NCBI RefSeq assembly: GCF_000190575.1
Contig: NC_015164.1
Coordinates: 1,736,001 to 1,800,000, forward strand
Length of the DNA: 64,000 bases
Direction of reading: 5' to 3'
From: Phocaeicola salanitronis DSM 18170
GTDB taxonomy: Bacteria; Bacteroidota; Bacteroidia; Bacteroidales; Bacteroidaceae
Shown: positions 9,904 to 18,082 of the stretch, one piece after another
How positions within the stretch are numbered: the first letter of the stretch is position 1
Layout: each line of letters opens with the position of its first letter
Position numbers and translations under genes: made by a program
The notes under the pieces: generated by a model
The model's database searches: none
The model's input: only the letters and a program-made list of their open reading frames with translations
Told to the model about the DNA's origin: nothing

Positions 9904-9911
9904 CAAAAGTA
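9904..9911 (-). promoter_or_regulatory. Putative -7 promoter box of the GH130-susCD operon
   Basis: The minus strand reads TACTTTTG, a TAnnTTTG match. Initiation near 9897 would give a leader of about 33 nt before the ATG at 9864. No -33 TTTG is seen at 19-21 bp, as expected for an activator-dependent sugar operon. Confidence 0.5.
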
Positions 9912-10042
9912 TAGTCAAAGGTCAATCATCCCGTTCACTATGTTCTCAATGTGGTATATAAATGTTGTAAAACATATAGAGAGAATAAAAATGCAAACAA
10001 ATATACAATACATTAATAATCAGTAAATTACAACTAAAATAC

Positions 10043-10079
10043 AGGTATATTATATTCTCAAAAAGGTATATTATAGTCT
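10043..10079. repeat. Two direct repeats 21 bp apart upstream of the GH130 operon
   Basis: AGGTATATTATATTCT (10043-10058) and AGGTATATTATAGTCT (10064-10079) differ at one base and are offset by 21 bp, so both face the same side of the helix. They lie about 130-170 bp upstream of the operon promoter box. A regulator site is possible. The rest of 9912-10220 is AT-rich with nothing else recognised. Confidence 0.4.
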
Positions 10080-10226
10080 TTTGAAGAATAAGAATATACA
10101 AATTATGACTTGAAAGGGAAAATCTGACACATTATCAACAACCTTAAAAGTCCTGTTATTCCAGAACAAGAGAAAGGGTCGGTTTGATGTCGGTTGCTGA
10201 AATTTTCTCATTTTCTCCCCCAAACA

Positions 10227-10258
10227 TTTGCTTTCGCACTTGGTTTGTATTATCTTTA
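10227..10258 (+). promoter_or_regulatory. Putative promoter of the HU-like gene
   Basis: TTTG (10227-10230), a 20-bp spacer and TATCTTTA (10251-10258) match the Bacteroides promoter except for the final base of the -7 box. Initiation near 10265 would place the downstream palindrome array inside the transcript leader. Confidence 0.5.
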
Positions 10259-10275
10259 CAGACGTTTCAGTTCTA

Positions 10276-10359
10276 TATTCCATGGGCTGGAACGTATATT
10301 CCACGCCTTGGAATGTATATTCCAGCCCATGGAATGTACATTCCGCGCCGTGGAATGTA
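10276..10359 (+). repeat. Four tandem 21-bp palindromic units before the HU-like gene
   Basis: Units occupy 10276-10296, 10297-10317, 10318-10338 and 10339-10359. Each has the form (T/C)ATTCC(A/G)-N5-TGGAA(T/C)GTA, where TTCCA and TGGAA arms flank a variable centre (tgggc, cgcct, gccca; the last unit has CATTCCG...GTGGAATG). The exact 21-bp period (two helical turns) suggests a co-operative operator array or, if transcribed, a chain of small RNA hairpins. It ends 50 bp before the gene start. Confidence 0.8.
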
Positions 10360-10409
10360 AAATATATATTGCCGGAAACAGATTATAAACCTTAATATAT
10401 CATATTATC

Positions 10410-11018
10410 ATGGATGCTCTTTATGATTTCTTGCCTGTGCCTTCTGCCAATGCGGAAGACACCACACCACGCCTTTACCCTAAAATCGTGTCGAAAGGGA
10501 CGGTTACGTTCGAGAAGCTGACCGAACAAATCGCCAACCATTCGGGACTGACCAAGGGGACCATCCTTGCCGTGATGGATGAAATAGAATATTGGACCGC
10601 ACAATACTTGTCGGACGGATACCGGGTGCAGATAGGGAACATCGGCACGGCTTCGGTCTCGCTCAAAGCCAATACGGAGGTGTACGACCCCTCGGACGTG
10701 CATGCCCAGTCTATCCGGTTCAGTAAAGTAAGGCTCACGGCTTCGAAGAAATTCACCAAGCAATGCCAGGGGAACGTGCTCCGCGCGCCTTCCGGAAAGA
10801 AAATCTTACGGAATCCCAAGGTGCATTCGGAAGAAGAAAGGCTGCAGCTCCTCCAGTCGTATCTGGAAAGCCACGCCTATATCACCCTGAAAGCATACGG
10901 CGAACTGGCAGGACTGCCCAAGACCACCGCCTGGCGCGACCTGAACAAGTGGACGGAAGCACACCTTATCGGCATCGAAGGACGCGCGCCGCACCGGGTG
11001 TATGTGAAGCTTCCGTAA
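10410..11018 (+). CDS. HU/IHF-like DNA-binding protein with C-terminal helix-turn-helix-like tail
   Basis: 202 residues. Residues about 20-125 resemble the HU-family proteins of Bacteroidota: the N-terminal helices (TFEKLTEQIANHSGLTKGTILAVMDEI), the beta-arm region GYRVQIGNIGTASVSLKANT and the basic stretch KVRLTASKKFTKQ. The C-terminal 60 residues (EERLQLLQSYLESHAYITL, then KAYGELAGLPKTTAWRDLNK) look like a winged-helix or DeoR-like segment, which standard 90-residue HU lacks. It probably binds DNA as a dimer, either architecturally or as a local regulator. The palindrome array immediately upstream makes autoregulation plausible but unproven. The gene stands alone between the sugar locus (divergent) and glnS. 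Confidence 0.75.
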   Translation: MDALYDFLPVPSANAEDTTPRLYPKIVSKGTVTFEKLTEQIANHSGLTKGTILAVMDEIEYWTAQYLSDGYRVQIGNIGTASVSLKANTEVYDPSDVHAQSIRFSKVRLTASKKFTKQCQGNVLRAPSGKKILRNPKVHSEEERLQLLQSYLESHAYITLKAYGELAGLPKTTAWRDLNKWTEAHLIGIEGRAPHRVYVKLP

Positions 11019-11104
11019 GACCTGCGCTGCCCCTACCGTCCCGTGCACCATAGAAGCATCACGCATTTTATTCTTTACATTTTTCTATTTAGAAAAAGAA
11101 TCAC

Positions 11105-11112
11105 TATTTTTG
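11105..11112 (+). promoter_or_regulatory. Putative -7 promoter box of glnS
   Basis: TATTTTTG matches TAnnTTTG exactly. Initiation near 11119 gives a leader of about 25 nt before the ATG at 11144. Confidence 0.55.
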
Positions 11113-11143
11113 CAACCGATAAGTGTAAAAACAAGAAAGCGCT

Positions 11144-12886
11144 ATGACTGAAATGAATGCAACGGAAAGTTCAGAAAAGAAAAGCCTGAACTTCATCGAA
11201 CAAATTGTGGAGAAAGACTTGAAAGAAGGCAAGAACGGGGGAAGAGTACAGACCCGGTTCCCGCCCGAACCGAACGGATACTTACACATCGGACATGCCA
11301 AAGCCATCTGCATGGACTTCGGCATCGCCAAGAAATACGGAGGCGTATGCAACCTGCGCTTCGATGATACCAACCCCACGAAGGAAGACGTGGAATACGT
11401 AGAATCTATCAAGGAAGACATCCAGTGGCTGGGATTCCAATGGGGAAATGAATATTATGCGTCCGATTACTTCCAGCAATTGTGGGACTTCGCCATCCGC
11501 CTCATCAAGGAAGGGAAAGCGTATGTGGACGAACAGACCTCGGAAGAGATAGCGGCACAAAAGGGTACGCCGACCCAGCCGGGAACGGAAAGCCCGTACC
11601 GCAACCGCCCCGTGGAAGAAAGCCTCGACCTGTTCCAGAAGATGAACGCCGGCGAGATAGAGGAAGGCAAGATGGTGCTCCGTGCCAAGATTGACATGGC
11701 AAGCCCGAACATGCACTTCCGCGACCCGATTATCTACCGTGTGGTGAAGACCCCGCACCACCGCACAGGTGATACATGGAAGGCATACCCGATGTATGAC
11801 TTCGCCCACGGGCAAAGCGATTATTTCGAAGGGGTGACCCACTCGCTCTGCACGCTGGAGTTTGTGCCCCACCGCCCCTTGTACGACTTGTTTGTAGACT
11901 GGGTGAAAGAAGGCAAGGACCTGGACGACAACCGCCCGCGCCAGTACGAGTTCAACAAGCTGAACCTGAGTTACATCCTGCTGAGCAAGCGCAACCTCTT
12001 GATTCTGGTGAAAGAAGGGCTGGTAAACGGATGGGACGACCCCCGTATGCCGACCTTGTGCGGATTCCGCCGGAGAGGATATTCGCCCGAATCCATCCAT
12101 AAGTTTGTGGACAAAATCGGATATACCACCTACGACGCGCTGAACGATTTCGCCCTGCTGGAAAGCGCGGTACGTGAAGACCTCAACGCCCGTGCCACCC
12201 GTGTGTCGGCGGTGCTGAATCCGGTAAAGCTCATCCTGACCAACTATCCCGAAGGGCAGGTAGAGGAAATGGAGGCCGTCAACAATCCTGAAGACCCGAA
12301 TTCGCCCGTTCATACCATCGAGTTCAGCCGTGAACTCTGGATAGAGCGCGAAGACTTTATGGAGAACGCGCCGAAGAAATACTTCCGCATGACGCCGGGA
12401 CAGGAAGTGCGCCTGAAGAACGCGTACATCGTGAAATGTACCGGATGCAAGAAAGACGAAGACGGAAATGTCATCGAGGTATATGCCGAATACGACCCGC
12501 ACACCAAGAGCGGCATGCCCGAAGCCAACCGCAAGGTGAAAGGCACCCTGCACTGGGTGAGCTGCAACCATTGCCTGAAAGCGGAAGTGCGCCTGTACGA
12601 CCGCTTATGGAAGGTGGAGAACCCGCGCGACGCTATGGCGGCTATCCGCGAAGAAAAGAACTGCTCGGCACTGGAAGCCATGAAAGAGATGATCAATCCC
12701 GACTCGCTGAAGGTGTTGGACGAATGCTACGTGGAGAAGTATCTTGCCGATGCCAAACCGCTCGATTACCTCCAGTTCCAGCGCATCGGATATTTCACGC
12801 CGGACAAGGACTCTACGGCTGAGCATCTTATCTTCAACCGTACCGTATCATTGAAAGATACGTGGAGCAAAATCAGTCAGAAATAA
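11144..12886 (+). CDS. glnS: Glutaminyl-tRNA synthetase
   Basis: 580 residues. Class I aminoacyl-tRNA synthetase that charges tRNA-Gln with glutamine in the cytoplasm. The HIGH motif lies in FPPEPNGYLHIGHAKAI (about residues 40-56) and the KMSKS-equivalent in YILLSKRN (about residues 279-286). RFDDTNP and the catalytic-core RTGDTWKAYPMYDFAHGQSD are typical of GlnRS. The C-terminal half carries the two beta-barrel anticodon-binding domains, including a CTGCKKDEDGN insert with paired cysteines, and again CNHC. The length fits bacterial GlnRS with its extended C-terminus. A second start at 11153 (MNATESS) cannot be excluded. A hairpin follows the stop codon. Confidence 0.96.
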   Translation: MTEMNATESSEKKSLNFIEQIVEKDLKEGKNGGRVQTRFPPEPNGYLHIGHAKAICMDFGIAKKYGGVCNLRFDDTNPTKEDVEYVESIKEDIQWLGFQWGNEYYASDYFQQLWDFAIRLIKEGKAYVDEQTSEEIAAQKGTPTQPGTESPYRNRPVEESLDLFQKMNAGEIEEGKMVLRAKIDMASPNMHFRDPIIYRVVKTPHHRTGDTWKAYPMYDFAHGQSDYFEGVTHSLCTLEFVPHRPLYDLFVDWVKEGKDLDDNRPRQYEFNKLNLSYILLSKRNLLILVKEGLVNGWDDPRMPTLCGFRRRGYSPESIHKFVDKIGYTTYDALNDFALLESAVREDLNARATRVSAVLNPVKLILTNYPEGQVEEMEAVNNPEDPNSPVHTIEFSRELWIEREDFMENAPKKYFRMTPGQEVRLKNAYIVKCTGCKKDEDGNVIEVYAEYDPHTKSGMPEANRKVKGTLHWVSCNHCLKAEVRLYDRLWKVENPRDAMAAIREEKNCSALEAMKEMINPDSLKVLDECYVEKYLADAKPLDYLQFQRIGYFTPDKDSTAEHLIFNRTVSLKDTWSKISQK

Positions 12887-12892
12887 ATCATG

Positions 12893-12928
12893 AGGGACTA
12901 GGTGCCAGGCAGTAGATACCTAGTCCCT
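12893..12928 (+). terminator. Hairpin after glnS
   Basis: AGGGACTAGGT (12893-12903) pairs perfectly with ACCTAGTCCCT (12918-12928): an 11-bp stem with a 14-nt loop, 7 bases after the glnS stop. No T-run follows, so it may attenuate or stabilise rather than fully terminate. Confidence 0.55.
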
Positions 12929-12949
12929 AAATACAAAACCAGACACAAC

Positions 12950-14416
12950 ATGCAAGAAGATCCAGCTTCTGTTTTCAGCCAACCCGAATTTAAAGCATCC
13001 CTCGCCAAATATGAACAAATGATTCAAGACGGCATTCATGTCTACTTCGAAGCAGAAGAACTTACCTTGATAGCCGAATACTATGCCAATGCCGGAGACA
13101 TGAAAAGTTCGGAAGAAGCCATTGATTACGCGATAAGCCTCCATCCGGAAAACCTTGACGTGCAAATTTACAAATGCCATACCTTGTTCAGCCACAAGAA
13201 AATACAGGAAGCCCAACAATTGCTTTATTCCTTGCCGGACCAGAACGATTATGAGGTCCGGCTGCTATACACCGAACTGGCATTGATACAAGGCGATGCG
13301 GAAAAAGCAAAATGCCTGTTCGAACAATGCTACGAAGAGAATCCATACATCGAAACATTGTTCGACATCGGCCAGCTGTACCTGGACTACCGGATGAAGA
13401 ACGAGGCTTATCCATGGATATTGAAAGCGTTTAAGCAAGAGCCCGAAAATCCCGAAGCCATCGAACTGATGGCTTCCTTCCAGTATATGTCCGAAAACTG
13501 GCCTGAAGCGGAAAAGTTATACAACCGCTTGCTGGACGAATTCCCTTACAATACAGACACATGGCTGAACTTATCCAAATGCCATTACCAGCAGGGACAG
13601 ATAGAACAAGCCATCGAAGCGCTTGATTTCGCTCTTGCCATTGACGACACCAGCCTGTTCGCCCGGGAACTGAAAGCGCATTGCTACCTGGATCTGGGAG
13701 AAAGCGAAAAAGCCTTGCAGTGCCTCGGCTATATCGAGTCGCATACGAAAGACAAGCCCTATATCTGGGATATCCTGACACGCGTCCATTTCGAGTTAGG
13801 AAACTATGAAGAAGTATTGGAGTATAGCGATAAACTGCTTGCCCAAGGTGACCTGCCCAAAGAAAGCGACAAGACAGGCGACATCTACTTTCTCCGCATA
13901 ATGGCATATATGTTCACCGGCGGGGTAGTCGATGCCACCATGACCCTTCGCGATTGGTTTCGCATCGACACGGAGGATTACCGGGCTTACATTCTGGAAG
14001 GGGAACTGCTGATGCAGCTCGAAAAGTACGAGGATGCGAGAGACTTCTTTACGCATGCCATCAAGATTTGTCCCGACCCCAAAGCGGCGTTTACCTACAT
14101 CGCCACAGTCTTTTTCCGGAATTCTTTTTTCCAGGAAGCCTTGGATATCTATCAGGAACTGGAAGCATACAATCCCTCCGATACAGAACACTTCAGCTAT
14201 TCCATGGCTTATTGCCATTTCCGCTTAAACCACAAGGAAGAGATGCTCATGTATCTGGTGCGCGGAAGTGTCTATACCCCTGAAGTCATGAAAGGCCAAG
14301 GCCCGGATTTCGACTTGGGTTATGACGAGATATTCTTCCGCCTGGGGGCAGATATTCTTCATAAAATAGAACAAGGCGAAATAGACCCTACGCCTTTTTT
14401 GAACAAAAAAGCATAA
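12950..14416 (+). CDS. Tetratricopeptide-repeat protein
   Basis: 488 residues from the ATG at 12950 (MQEDPAS). The protein is almost entirely helical repeats of the TPR type, for example ALIQGDAEKAKCLFEQCYEE, NWPEAEKLYNRLLDEFPYN, GQIEQAIEALDFALAIDD and KYEDARDFFTHAIKICPDPK, roughly ten to twelve units. It has no signal peptide and no catalytic domain, so a cytoplasmic scaffold or adaptor role is likely; partners are unknown. The upstream in-frame start at 12902 lies inside the glnS hairpin and is rejected. It lies between glnS and the histidine operon, whose promoter begins 35 bp after its stop. Confidence 0.85.
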   Translation: MQEDPASVFSQPEFKASLAKYEQMIQDGIHVYFEAEELTLIAEYYANAGDMKSSEEAIDYAISLHPENLDVQIYKCHTLFSHKKIQEAQQLLYSLPDQNDYEVRLLYTELALIQGDAEKAKCLFEQCYEENPYIETLFDIGQLYLDYRMKNEAYPWILKAFKQEPENPEAIELMASFQYMSENWPEAEKLYNRLLDEFPYNTDTWLNLSKCHYQQGQIEQAIEALDFALAIDDTSLFARELKAHCYLDLGESEKALQCLGYIESHTKDKPYIWDILTRVHFELGNYEEVLEYSDKLLAQGDLPKESDKTGDIYFLRIMAYMFTGGVVDATMTLRDWFRIDTEDYRAYILEGELLMQLEKYEDARDFFTHAIKICPDPKAAFTYIATVFFRNSFFQEALDIYQELEAYNPSDTEHFSYSMAYCHFRLNHKEEMLMYLVRGSVYTPEVMKGQGPDFDLGYDEIFFRLGADILHKIEQGEIDPTPFLNKKA

Positions 14417-14451
14417 AACCGGAAGCAAAACCAAACTTTTTCTGATAAATA

Positions 14452-14483
14452 TTTGGATAATCCGAACAAACGCTTTACATTTG
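14452..14483 (+). promoter_or_regulatory. Promoter of the histidine operon
   Basis: TTTG (14452-14455), a 20-bp spacer and TACATTTG (14476-14483) form a full Bacteroides promoter. Initiation near 14490 leaves about 17 nt before the leader-peptide ATG at 14507. Confidence 0.75.
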
Positions 14484-14506
14484 CGAAGCAATAAACACAA
14501 GAGAAC

Positions 14507-14551
14507 ATGAGAAATTACACTACACATCGCCATCATCATTACCTGACGTAA
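14507..14551 (+). CDS. hisL: Histidine-operon leader peptide
   Basis: A 14-codon frame, MRNYTTHRHHHYLT, with four His codons in a five-codon stretch (HRHHH), placed between the his promoter and an intrinsic terminator in front of hisG. This is the classic arrangement of ribosome-mediated attenuation: when charged tRNA-His is scarce the ribosome stalls at the His codons, the antiterminator forms and the operon is read. The same logic is known from enterobacterial hisL. The composition and position leave little doubt about function, although the peptide itself is not conserved enough to be recognised by similarity. Confidence 0.9.
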   Translation: MRNYTTHRHHHYLT

Positions 14552-14554
14552 ACA

Positions 14555-14630
14555 TACGGTGGGCTGAAGGGTCGTGTAAATTTCTTTATAAGATAATAGG
14601 CTTGCCGTAAATGCGGTAAGCCTTTTTTAT
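14555..14630 (+). terminator. Histidine-operon attenuator with alternative antiterminator
   Basis: Terminator: AGGCTTGCCG (14598-14607) pairs with CGGTAAGCCT (14614-14623), one wobble, 6-nt loop, followed by a run of T residues to 14630. Antiterminator: TACGGTGGGCT (14555-14565), just after the leader-peptide stop, can pair with AGGCTTGCCGTA (14598-14609), 11 pairs including wobbles, which would destroy the terminator stem. Confidence 0.85.
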
Positions 14631-14661
14631 TTCAGGAAAATCACTAAAAAACACATACGAT

Positions 14662-15513
14662 ATGTTAAGAATTGCCGTACAATCGAAGGGCCGCCTGTTT
14701 GATGACACCATGGCTCTGTTAAACGAAGCAGACATTAAAATCTCTACTTCCAAACGCACCTTGCTTACCCAAGCAAGCAACTTCCCGGTAGAAGTGCTCT
14801 TTCTCCGCGACGATGATATCCCTCAAACCATAGCCAGCGGAGTGGCGGATATCGGCATCGTAGGCGAAAACGAATTTGCGGAACGAAACGAGAAAGCCGA
14901 CCTCATTTACCGCCTCGGATTCAGCAAATGCCGCCTCTCGTTAGCCATACATAAGGAAGAACCTTACGAAGGGCTTTCATGGTTCGAAGGCAAGAAGATA
15001 GCCACTTCTTATCCGGGCATCCTCCGGAGCTTTCTGGATAAAAACAACATCCGGGCGGATATACACGTCATTACGGGGTCGGTAGAGATTGCACCGGGAA
15101 TCGGGCTTGCCGATGCCATCTTCGACATCGTAAGCTCCGGCTCTACCCTTATCAGCAATAACCTGAAAGAAGTGGAAACGGTGATGAAAAGCGAAGCCGT
15201 ACTCATCGGTTATCCCGGGCTTTCGGAAGAGAAGAAAGAAATTCTCAGCCAGCTCTTGTTCCGCATCGAAGCCGTAAAAGCCGCCGAAGAGAAGAAATAC
15301 GTATTGATGAACGCACCTACCGACAAGGTGCAGGAAATCATCGAAGTGCTTCCGGGCATCAAGAGCCCTACCATCATGCCCCTTGCCACCGAAGGCTGGA
15401 GCAGCGTACACACGGTGCTCGACCAGAAATGTTTTTGGGAAATCATCGGCAAGCTGAAAGCGCTCGGCGCACAAGGCATCCTGGTATTGCCCATCGAGAA
15501 AATGATTTTGTAA
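14662..15513 (+). CDS. hisG: ATP phosphoribosyltransferase, long form
   Basis: 283 residues. First enzyme of histidine synthesis: it joins ATP and PRPP to give phosphoribosyl-ATP in the cytoplasm. The N-terminus MLRIAVQSKGRLFDDTMALL is typical, as is the PRPP-binding loop region DIVSSGSTLISNNL (about residues 155-168). The length and the last about 75 residues (YVLMNAPTDKVQEIIEVLPG through GAQGILVLPIEKMIL) show the long HisG form with a C-terminal ACT-like regulatory domain, so feedback inhibition by histidine is expected and no HisZ partner is needed. It is the first structural gene after the attenuator; hisD follows after 23 bp. Confidence 0.97.
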   Translation: MLRIAVQSKGRLFDDTMALLNEADIKISTSKRTLLTQASNFPVEVLFLRDDDIPQTIASGVADIGIVGENEFAERNEKADLIYRLGFSKCRLSLAIHKEEPYEGLSWFEGKKIATSYPGILRSFLDKNNIRADIHVITGSVEIAPGIGLADAIFDIVSSGSTLISNNLKEVETVMKSEAVLIGYPGLSEEKKEILSQLLFRIEAVKAAEEKKYVLMNAPTDKVQEIIEVLPGIKSPTIMPLATEGWSSVHTVLDQKCFWEIIGKLKALGAQGILVLPIEKMIL

Positions 15514-15536
15514 ATGAATCCAAGAAATTAAGCACC

Positions 15537-16811
15537 ATGAACATTATCCGTTATCCTGAACGTGCCGAATGGAACAACGTGCTGAAACGCTCGGCACTAC
15601 ACACCGAAGACATACGCCCTGCCGTACAGGAAATTATCGGCAAGGTACGCACGGAAGGCGACCGTGCCTTATATGAATATGAAGAAAAGTTCGACAAGGT
15701 AAAGCTGGCTTCGCTTATCGTGACTCCAGAAGAATTTGACGAAGCCGGAAAAGCCCTCGAAAGCGGACTGAAGGAAGCCATCCTGCGCGCCTTGGAAAAT
15801 ATCCGCGCCTTTCATGCCGCACAAAAGTTCGAAAGCAAGAAAGTGGAAACCGTTCCGGGTGTGACCTGCTGGCAAAAGGCGGTTCCCATCGAGAAGGTAG
15901 GGCTGTACATCCCGGGCGGAACGGCTCCCCTCTTCTCTACCGTCCTGATGCTCGCCACTCCGGCACAAATAGCCGGATGCAAGGAAATCATACTCTGCTC
16001 GCCTCCCAATACGGAAGGAAAGATACACCCCGCCATCCTGTTTGCGGCGCAAGCGGCAGGCGTAAAAAAGGTGTTCAAAGCCGGAGGCGTACAAGCCATA
16101 GCTGCCATGGCATACGGAACGGAAAGCGTTCCCAAGGTATATAAGATATTCGGACCGGGAAACCAATATGTCACTGTTGCCAAGCAGGAAGTATCCTTGC
16201 GCGACGTGGCGATAGACATGCCTGCGGGTCCTTCGGAGGTGGCTGTACTTGCCGACGAGACCGCCAATCCGGTATTCGTGGCATCCGACCTCCTTTCGCA
16301 AGCCGAGCATGGCGTGGATAGCCAGGCCGTCCTGATTACAACATCCGAAACCTTGCTCCGTGAAACCCAAGCCGAAGTGGAACGCCAGCTTGCCGCACTC
16401 CCGCGCAAAGCCATAACCGAAAAATCACTGGAATCGAGCAGGCTGATATTGGTGAAAGACCTGAACGAAGCCCTTGATATGGTAAACGAATATGCTCCCG
16501 AACACCTGATTATCGAAACGAAAGACTATCAGGACATCGCCGAACGGGTCATCAATGCAGGTTCGGTATTCTTAGGCCCGTATGCACCCGAAAGTGCCGG
16601 CGATTATGCTTCGGGCACCAACCATACCCTGCCTACCAACGGATACGCAAAAGCCTATAGCGGAGTAAGCCTGGATAGCTTTATCCGCAAAATCACCTTC
16701 CAGGAAATCACCCGCGAAGGCATCCGCACCTTGGGCCCGACCATTCAGGTTATGGCAGAGAACGAGCACCTCGACGCGCATAAGAACGCCATAACGGTAC
16801 GGCTTTTATAG
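15537..16811 (+). CDS. hisD: Histidinol dehydrogenase
   Basis: 424 residues from the ATG at 15537 (MNIIRYPERAEWNN). It catalyses the last two steps of histidine synthesis, the NAD-dependent oxidation of histidinol to histidine. Zinc and catalytic motifs are intact: LLSQAEHGVDSQ (Gln and His ligands), NEYAPEHLII, and GPYAPESAGDYASGTNHTLP (Asp and catalytic His). The NAD-binding region contains GPGNQYVTVAKQ. The frame is open further upstream to 15429 inside hisG, but that start would overlap hisG by 85 bp and adds an unconserved tail, so it is rejected. A 147-bp gap with a repeat element separates it from hisC. Confidence 0.97.
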   Translation: MNIIRYPERAEWNNVLKRSALHTEDIRPAVQEIIGKVRTEGDRALYEYEEKFDKVKLASLIVTPEEFDEAGKALESGLKEAILRALENIRAFHAAQKFESKKVETVPGVTCWQKAVPIEKVGLYIPGGTAPLFSTVLMLATPAQIAGCKEIILCSPPNTEGKIHPAILFAAQAAGVKKVFKAGGVQAIAAMAYGTESVPKVYKIFGPGNQYVTVAKQEVSLRDVAIDMPAGPSEVAVLADETANPVFVASDLLSQAEHGVDSQAVLITTSETLLRETQAEVERQLAALPRKAITEKSLESSRLILVKDLNEALDMVNEYAPEHLIIETKDYQDIAERVINAGSVFLGPYAPESAGDYASGTNHTLPTNGYAKAYSGVSLDSFIRKITFQEITREGIRTLGPTIQVMAENEHLDAHKNAITVRLL

Positions 16812-16817
16812 AAGTTA

Positions 16818-16934
16818 AAGGAGGTTATTTCAAGGAGTAAAAGGGAGTTAGAGGCCAATACCACAAGAGACTATCTATTGTCCTTTAACTCCTGCCGAAG
16901 GCATAACTCCTTTTAACTTCCTGAAATAACTCCT
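16818..16934. repeat. AGGAGTTA-type intergenic repeat element, copy 1
   Basis: The gap between hisD and hisC is filled by an imperfect inverted repeat whose arms carry repeated AGGAGTTA-like octamers and a GGCCAATA core (left arm from AGGAGGTTATTTCA, right arm ending TGAAATAACTCCT). Read on the minus strand it aligns with the element at 20996-21152. Confidence 0.6.
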
Positions 16935-16958
16935 ATAAATGTAAAAAAACAAATACCC

Positions 16959-17999
16959 ATGAAATCTTTACAAGAACTGACCCGACCGAATATCTGGGCA
17001 CTGAAGCCCTATTCTTCGGCACGCGACGAATATAGCGGAAAAACGGCATCCGTATTTCTCGATGCAAACGAGAACCCGTATAATGCCCCCAACAACCGTT
17101 ATCCAGACCCGCTCCAAAAAGAACTGAAAGCATTGATAGCACCGGTCAAGAAGGTAAAACCCGAGCAAATCTTCTTAGGAAACGGAAGCGATGAAGCCAT
17201 CGACCTTCTCTTCCGTGCCTTCTGCCGGCCGGGCATCGATAACGTAGTGGCTATCCACCCCACGTATGGCATGTATCAGGTATGCGCCGACATCAACGAT
17301 GTGGAATACCGCAAAGTGCTGCTTGACGAGAAATTCCAGTTCAAGGCAGAAGACTTGCTCCGGGCTTCGGACGAAAACACCAAACTGATATTCCTCTGCT
17401 CGCCCAATAACCCTACGGGGAATAACCTTGACGCCAAGGAAATCATCACCCTGCTCCGGGAGTTCCAAGGCATCGTGATTGTGGACGAAGCCTACATCGA
17501 CTTCTCCACCCAACCCTCGTTCATCGGAATCCTCGACGAATATCCCAACCTGGTCATCCTCCAGACGTTCTCAAAGGCGTGGGGATGCGCCGCTATCCGT
17601 CTGGGCATGGCGTTCGCTTCGCCCGACATCATCGGCATATTCAGCAAAATCAAATATCCGTACAACATCAATCTCCTCACCCAACAGGAAGCCTTGCGCA
17701 TGATGCAACGCCACTACGAAGTGCAACGCTGGATAAGCACCTTACTGGAAGAACGCGCACGCCTGATGCAGGCTTTCACTCAACTTCCGTGTTGCAAGAA
17801 GGTATTCCCTACCGACGCCAACTTCTTCCTGACCCGTGTGAGCAACGCAAAAGCCATCTACGATTATCTGGTAGACCAAGGCATCATCGTGCGGAACCGC
17901 TCGAACATCACACGTTGTGAAGATTGCTTGCGCATTACCGTGGGCACACGCCCCGAGAATGATGCCCTGCTGGAAGCATTGAGAAAGTATACCGAATAA
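16959..17999 (+). CDS. hisC: Histidinol-phosphate aminotransferase
   Basis: 346 residues. PLP-dependent fold-type I aminotransferase converting imidazole acetol phosphate to histidinol phosphate. Visible motifs: [19 protein letters not shown] near the N-terminus, [26 protein letters not shown] (residues about 149-157), VDEAYIDFS (PLP Asp and Tyr) and [16 protein letters not shown] with the Schiff-base lysine near residue 210; the C-terminus has an Arg for substrate carboxylate/phosphate ([15 protein letters not shown]). It is third in the his operon; an inverted repeat separates it from hisB. Confidence 0.97.
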   Translation: MKSLQELTRPNIWALKPYSSARDEYSGKTASVFLDANENPYNAPNNRYPDPLQKELKALIAPVKKVKPEQIFLGNGSDEAIDLLFRAFCRPGIDNVVAIHPTYGMYQVCADINDVEYRKVLLDEKFQFKAEDLLRASDENTKLIFLCSPNNPTGNNLDAKEIITLLREFQGIVIVDEAYIDFSTQPSFIGILDEYPNLVILQTFSKAWGCAAIRLGMAFASPDIIGIFSKIKYPYNINLLTQQEALRMMQRHYEVQRWISTLLEERARLMQAFTQLPCCKKVFPTDANFFLTRVSNAKAIYDYLVDQGIIVRNRSNITRCEDCLRITVGTRPENDALLEALRKYTE

Positions 18000-18004
18000 T
18001 AAAC

Positions 18005-18068
18005 TTCACCACAGATTACACAGATTCCAATTAATAATTAATAGAAAATCTGTGTAATCTGTGGTGAA
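18005..18068. repeat. Long inverted repeat between hisC and hisB
   Basis: A 22-bp perfect inverted repeat: the left arm at 18005-18026 begins TTCACCACAGATTACAC, the right arm is 18047-18068, with a 20-nt AT-rich loop. It belongs to a family also seen at 42025-42103 and, more loosely, at 23428-23499. It could act as a partial terminator or RNA stabiliser inside the operon. Confidence 0.8.
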
Positions 18069-18082
18069 AACAACAAACACTT

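Noticed and set aside
9865..9918. N-terminal extension of the GH130 protein
   Set aside because: The extension covers a TAnnTTTG promoter box and adds an unconserved, Asn-rich tail before the family start.
10276..10359. A short coding region with a seven-residue repeat peptide
   Set aside because: The translated repeat comes from the 21-bp period of a palindrome array; the frame has no initiation context and the arms are selected as DNA half-sites.
11282..12571. 429-codon open frame antisense to glnS
   Set aside because: GlnS is unambiguous on the plus strand; this frame has no conserved motif.
14416..14661. Riboswitch in front of the histidine operon
   Set aside because: The His-rich leader peptide with terminator and antiterminator explains the region fully; no aptamer-like structure is needed.
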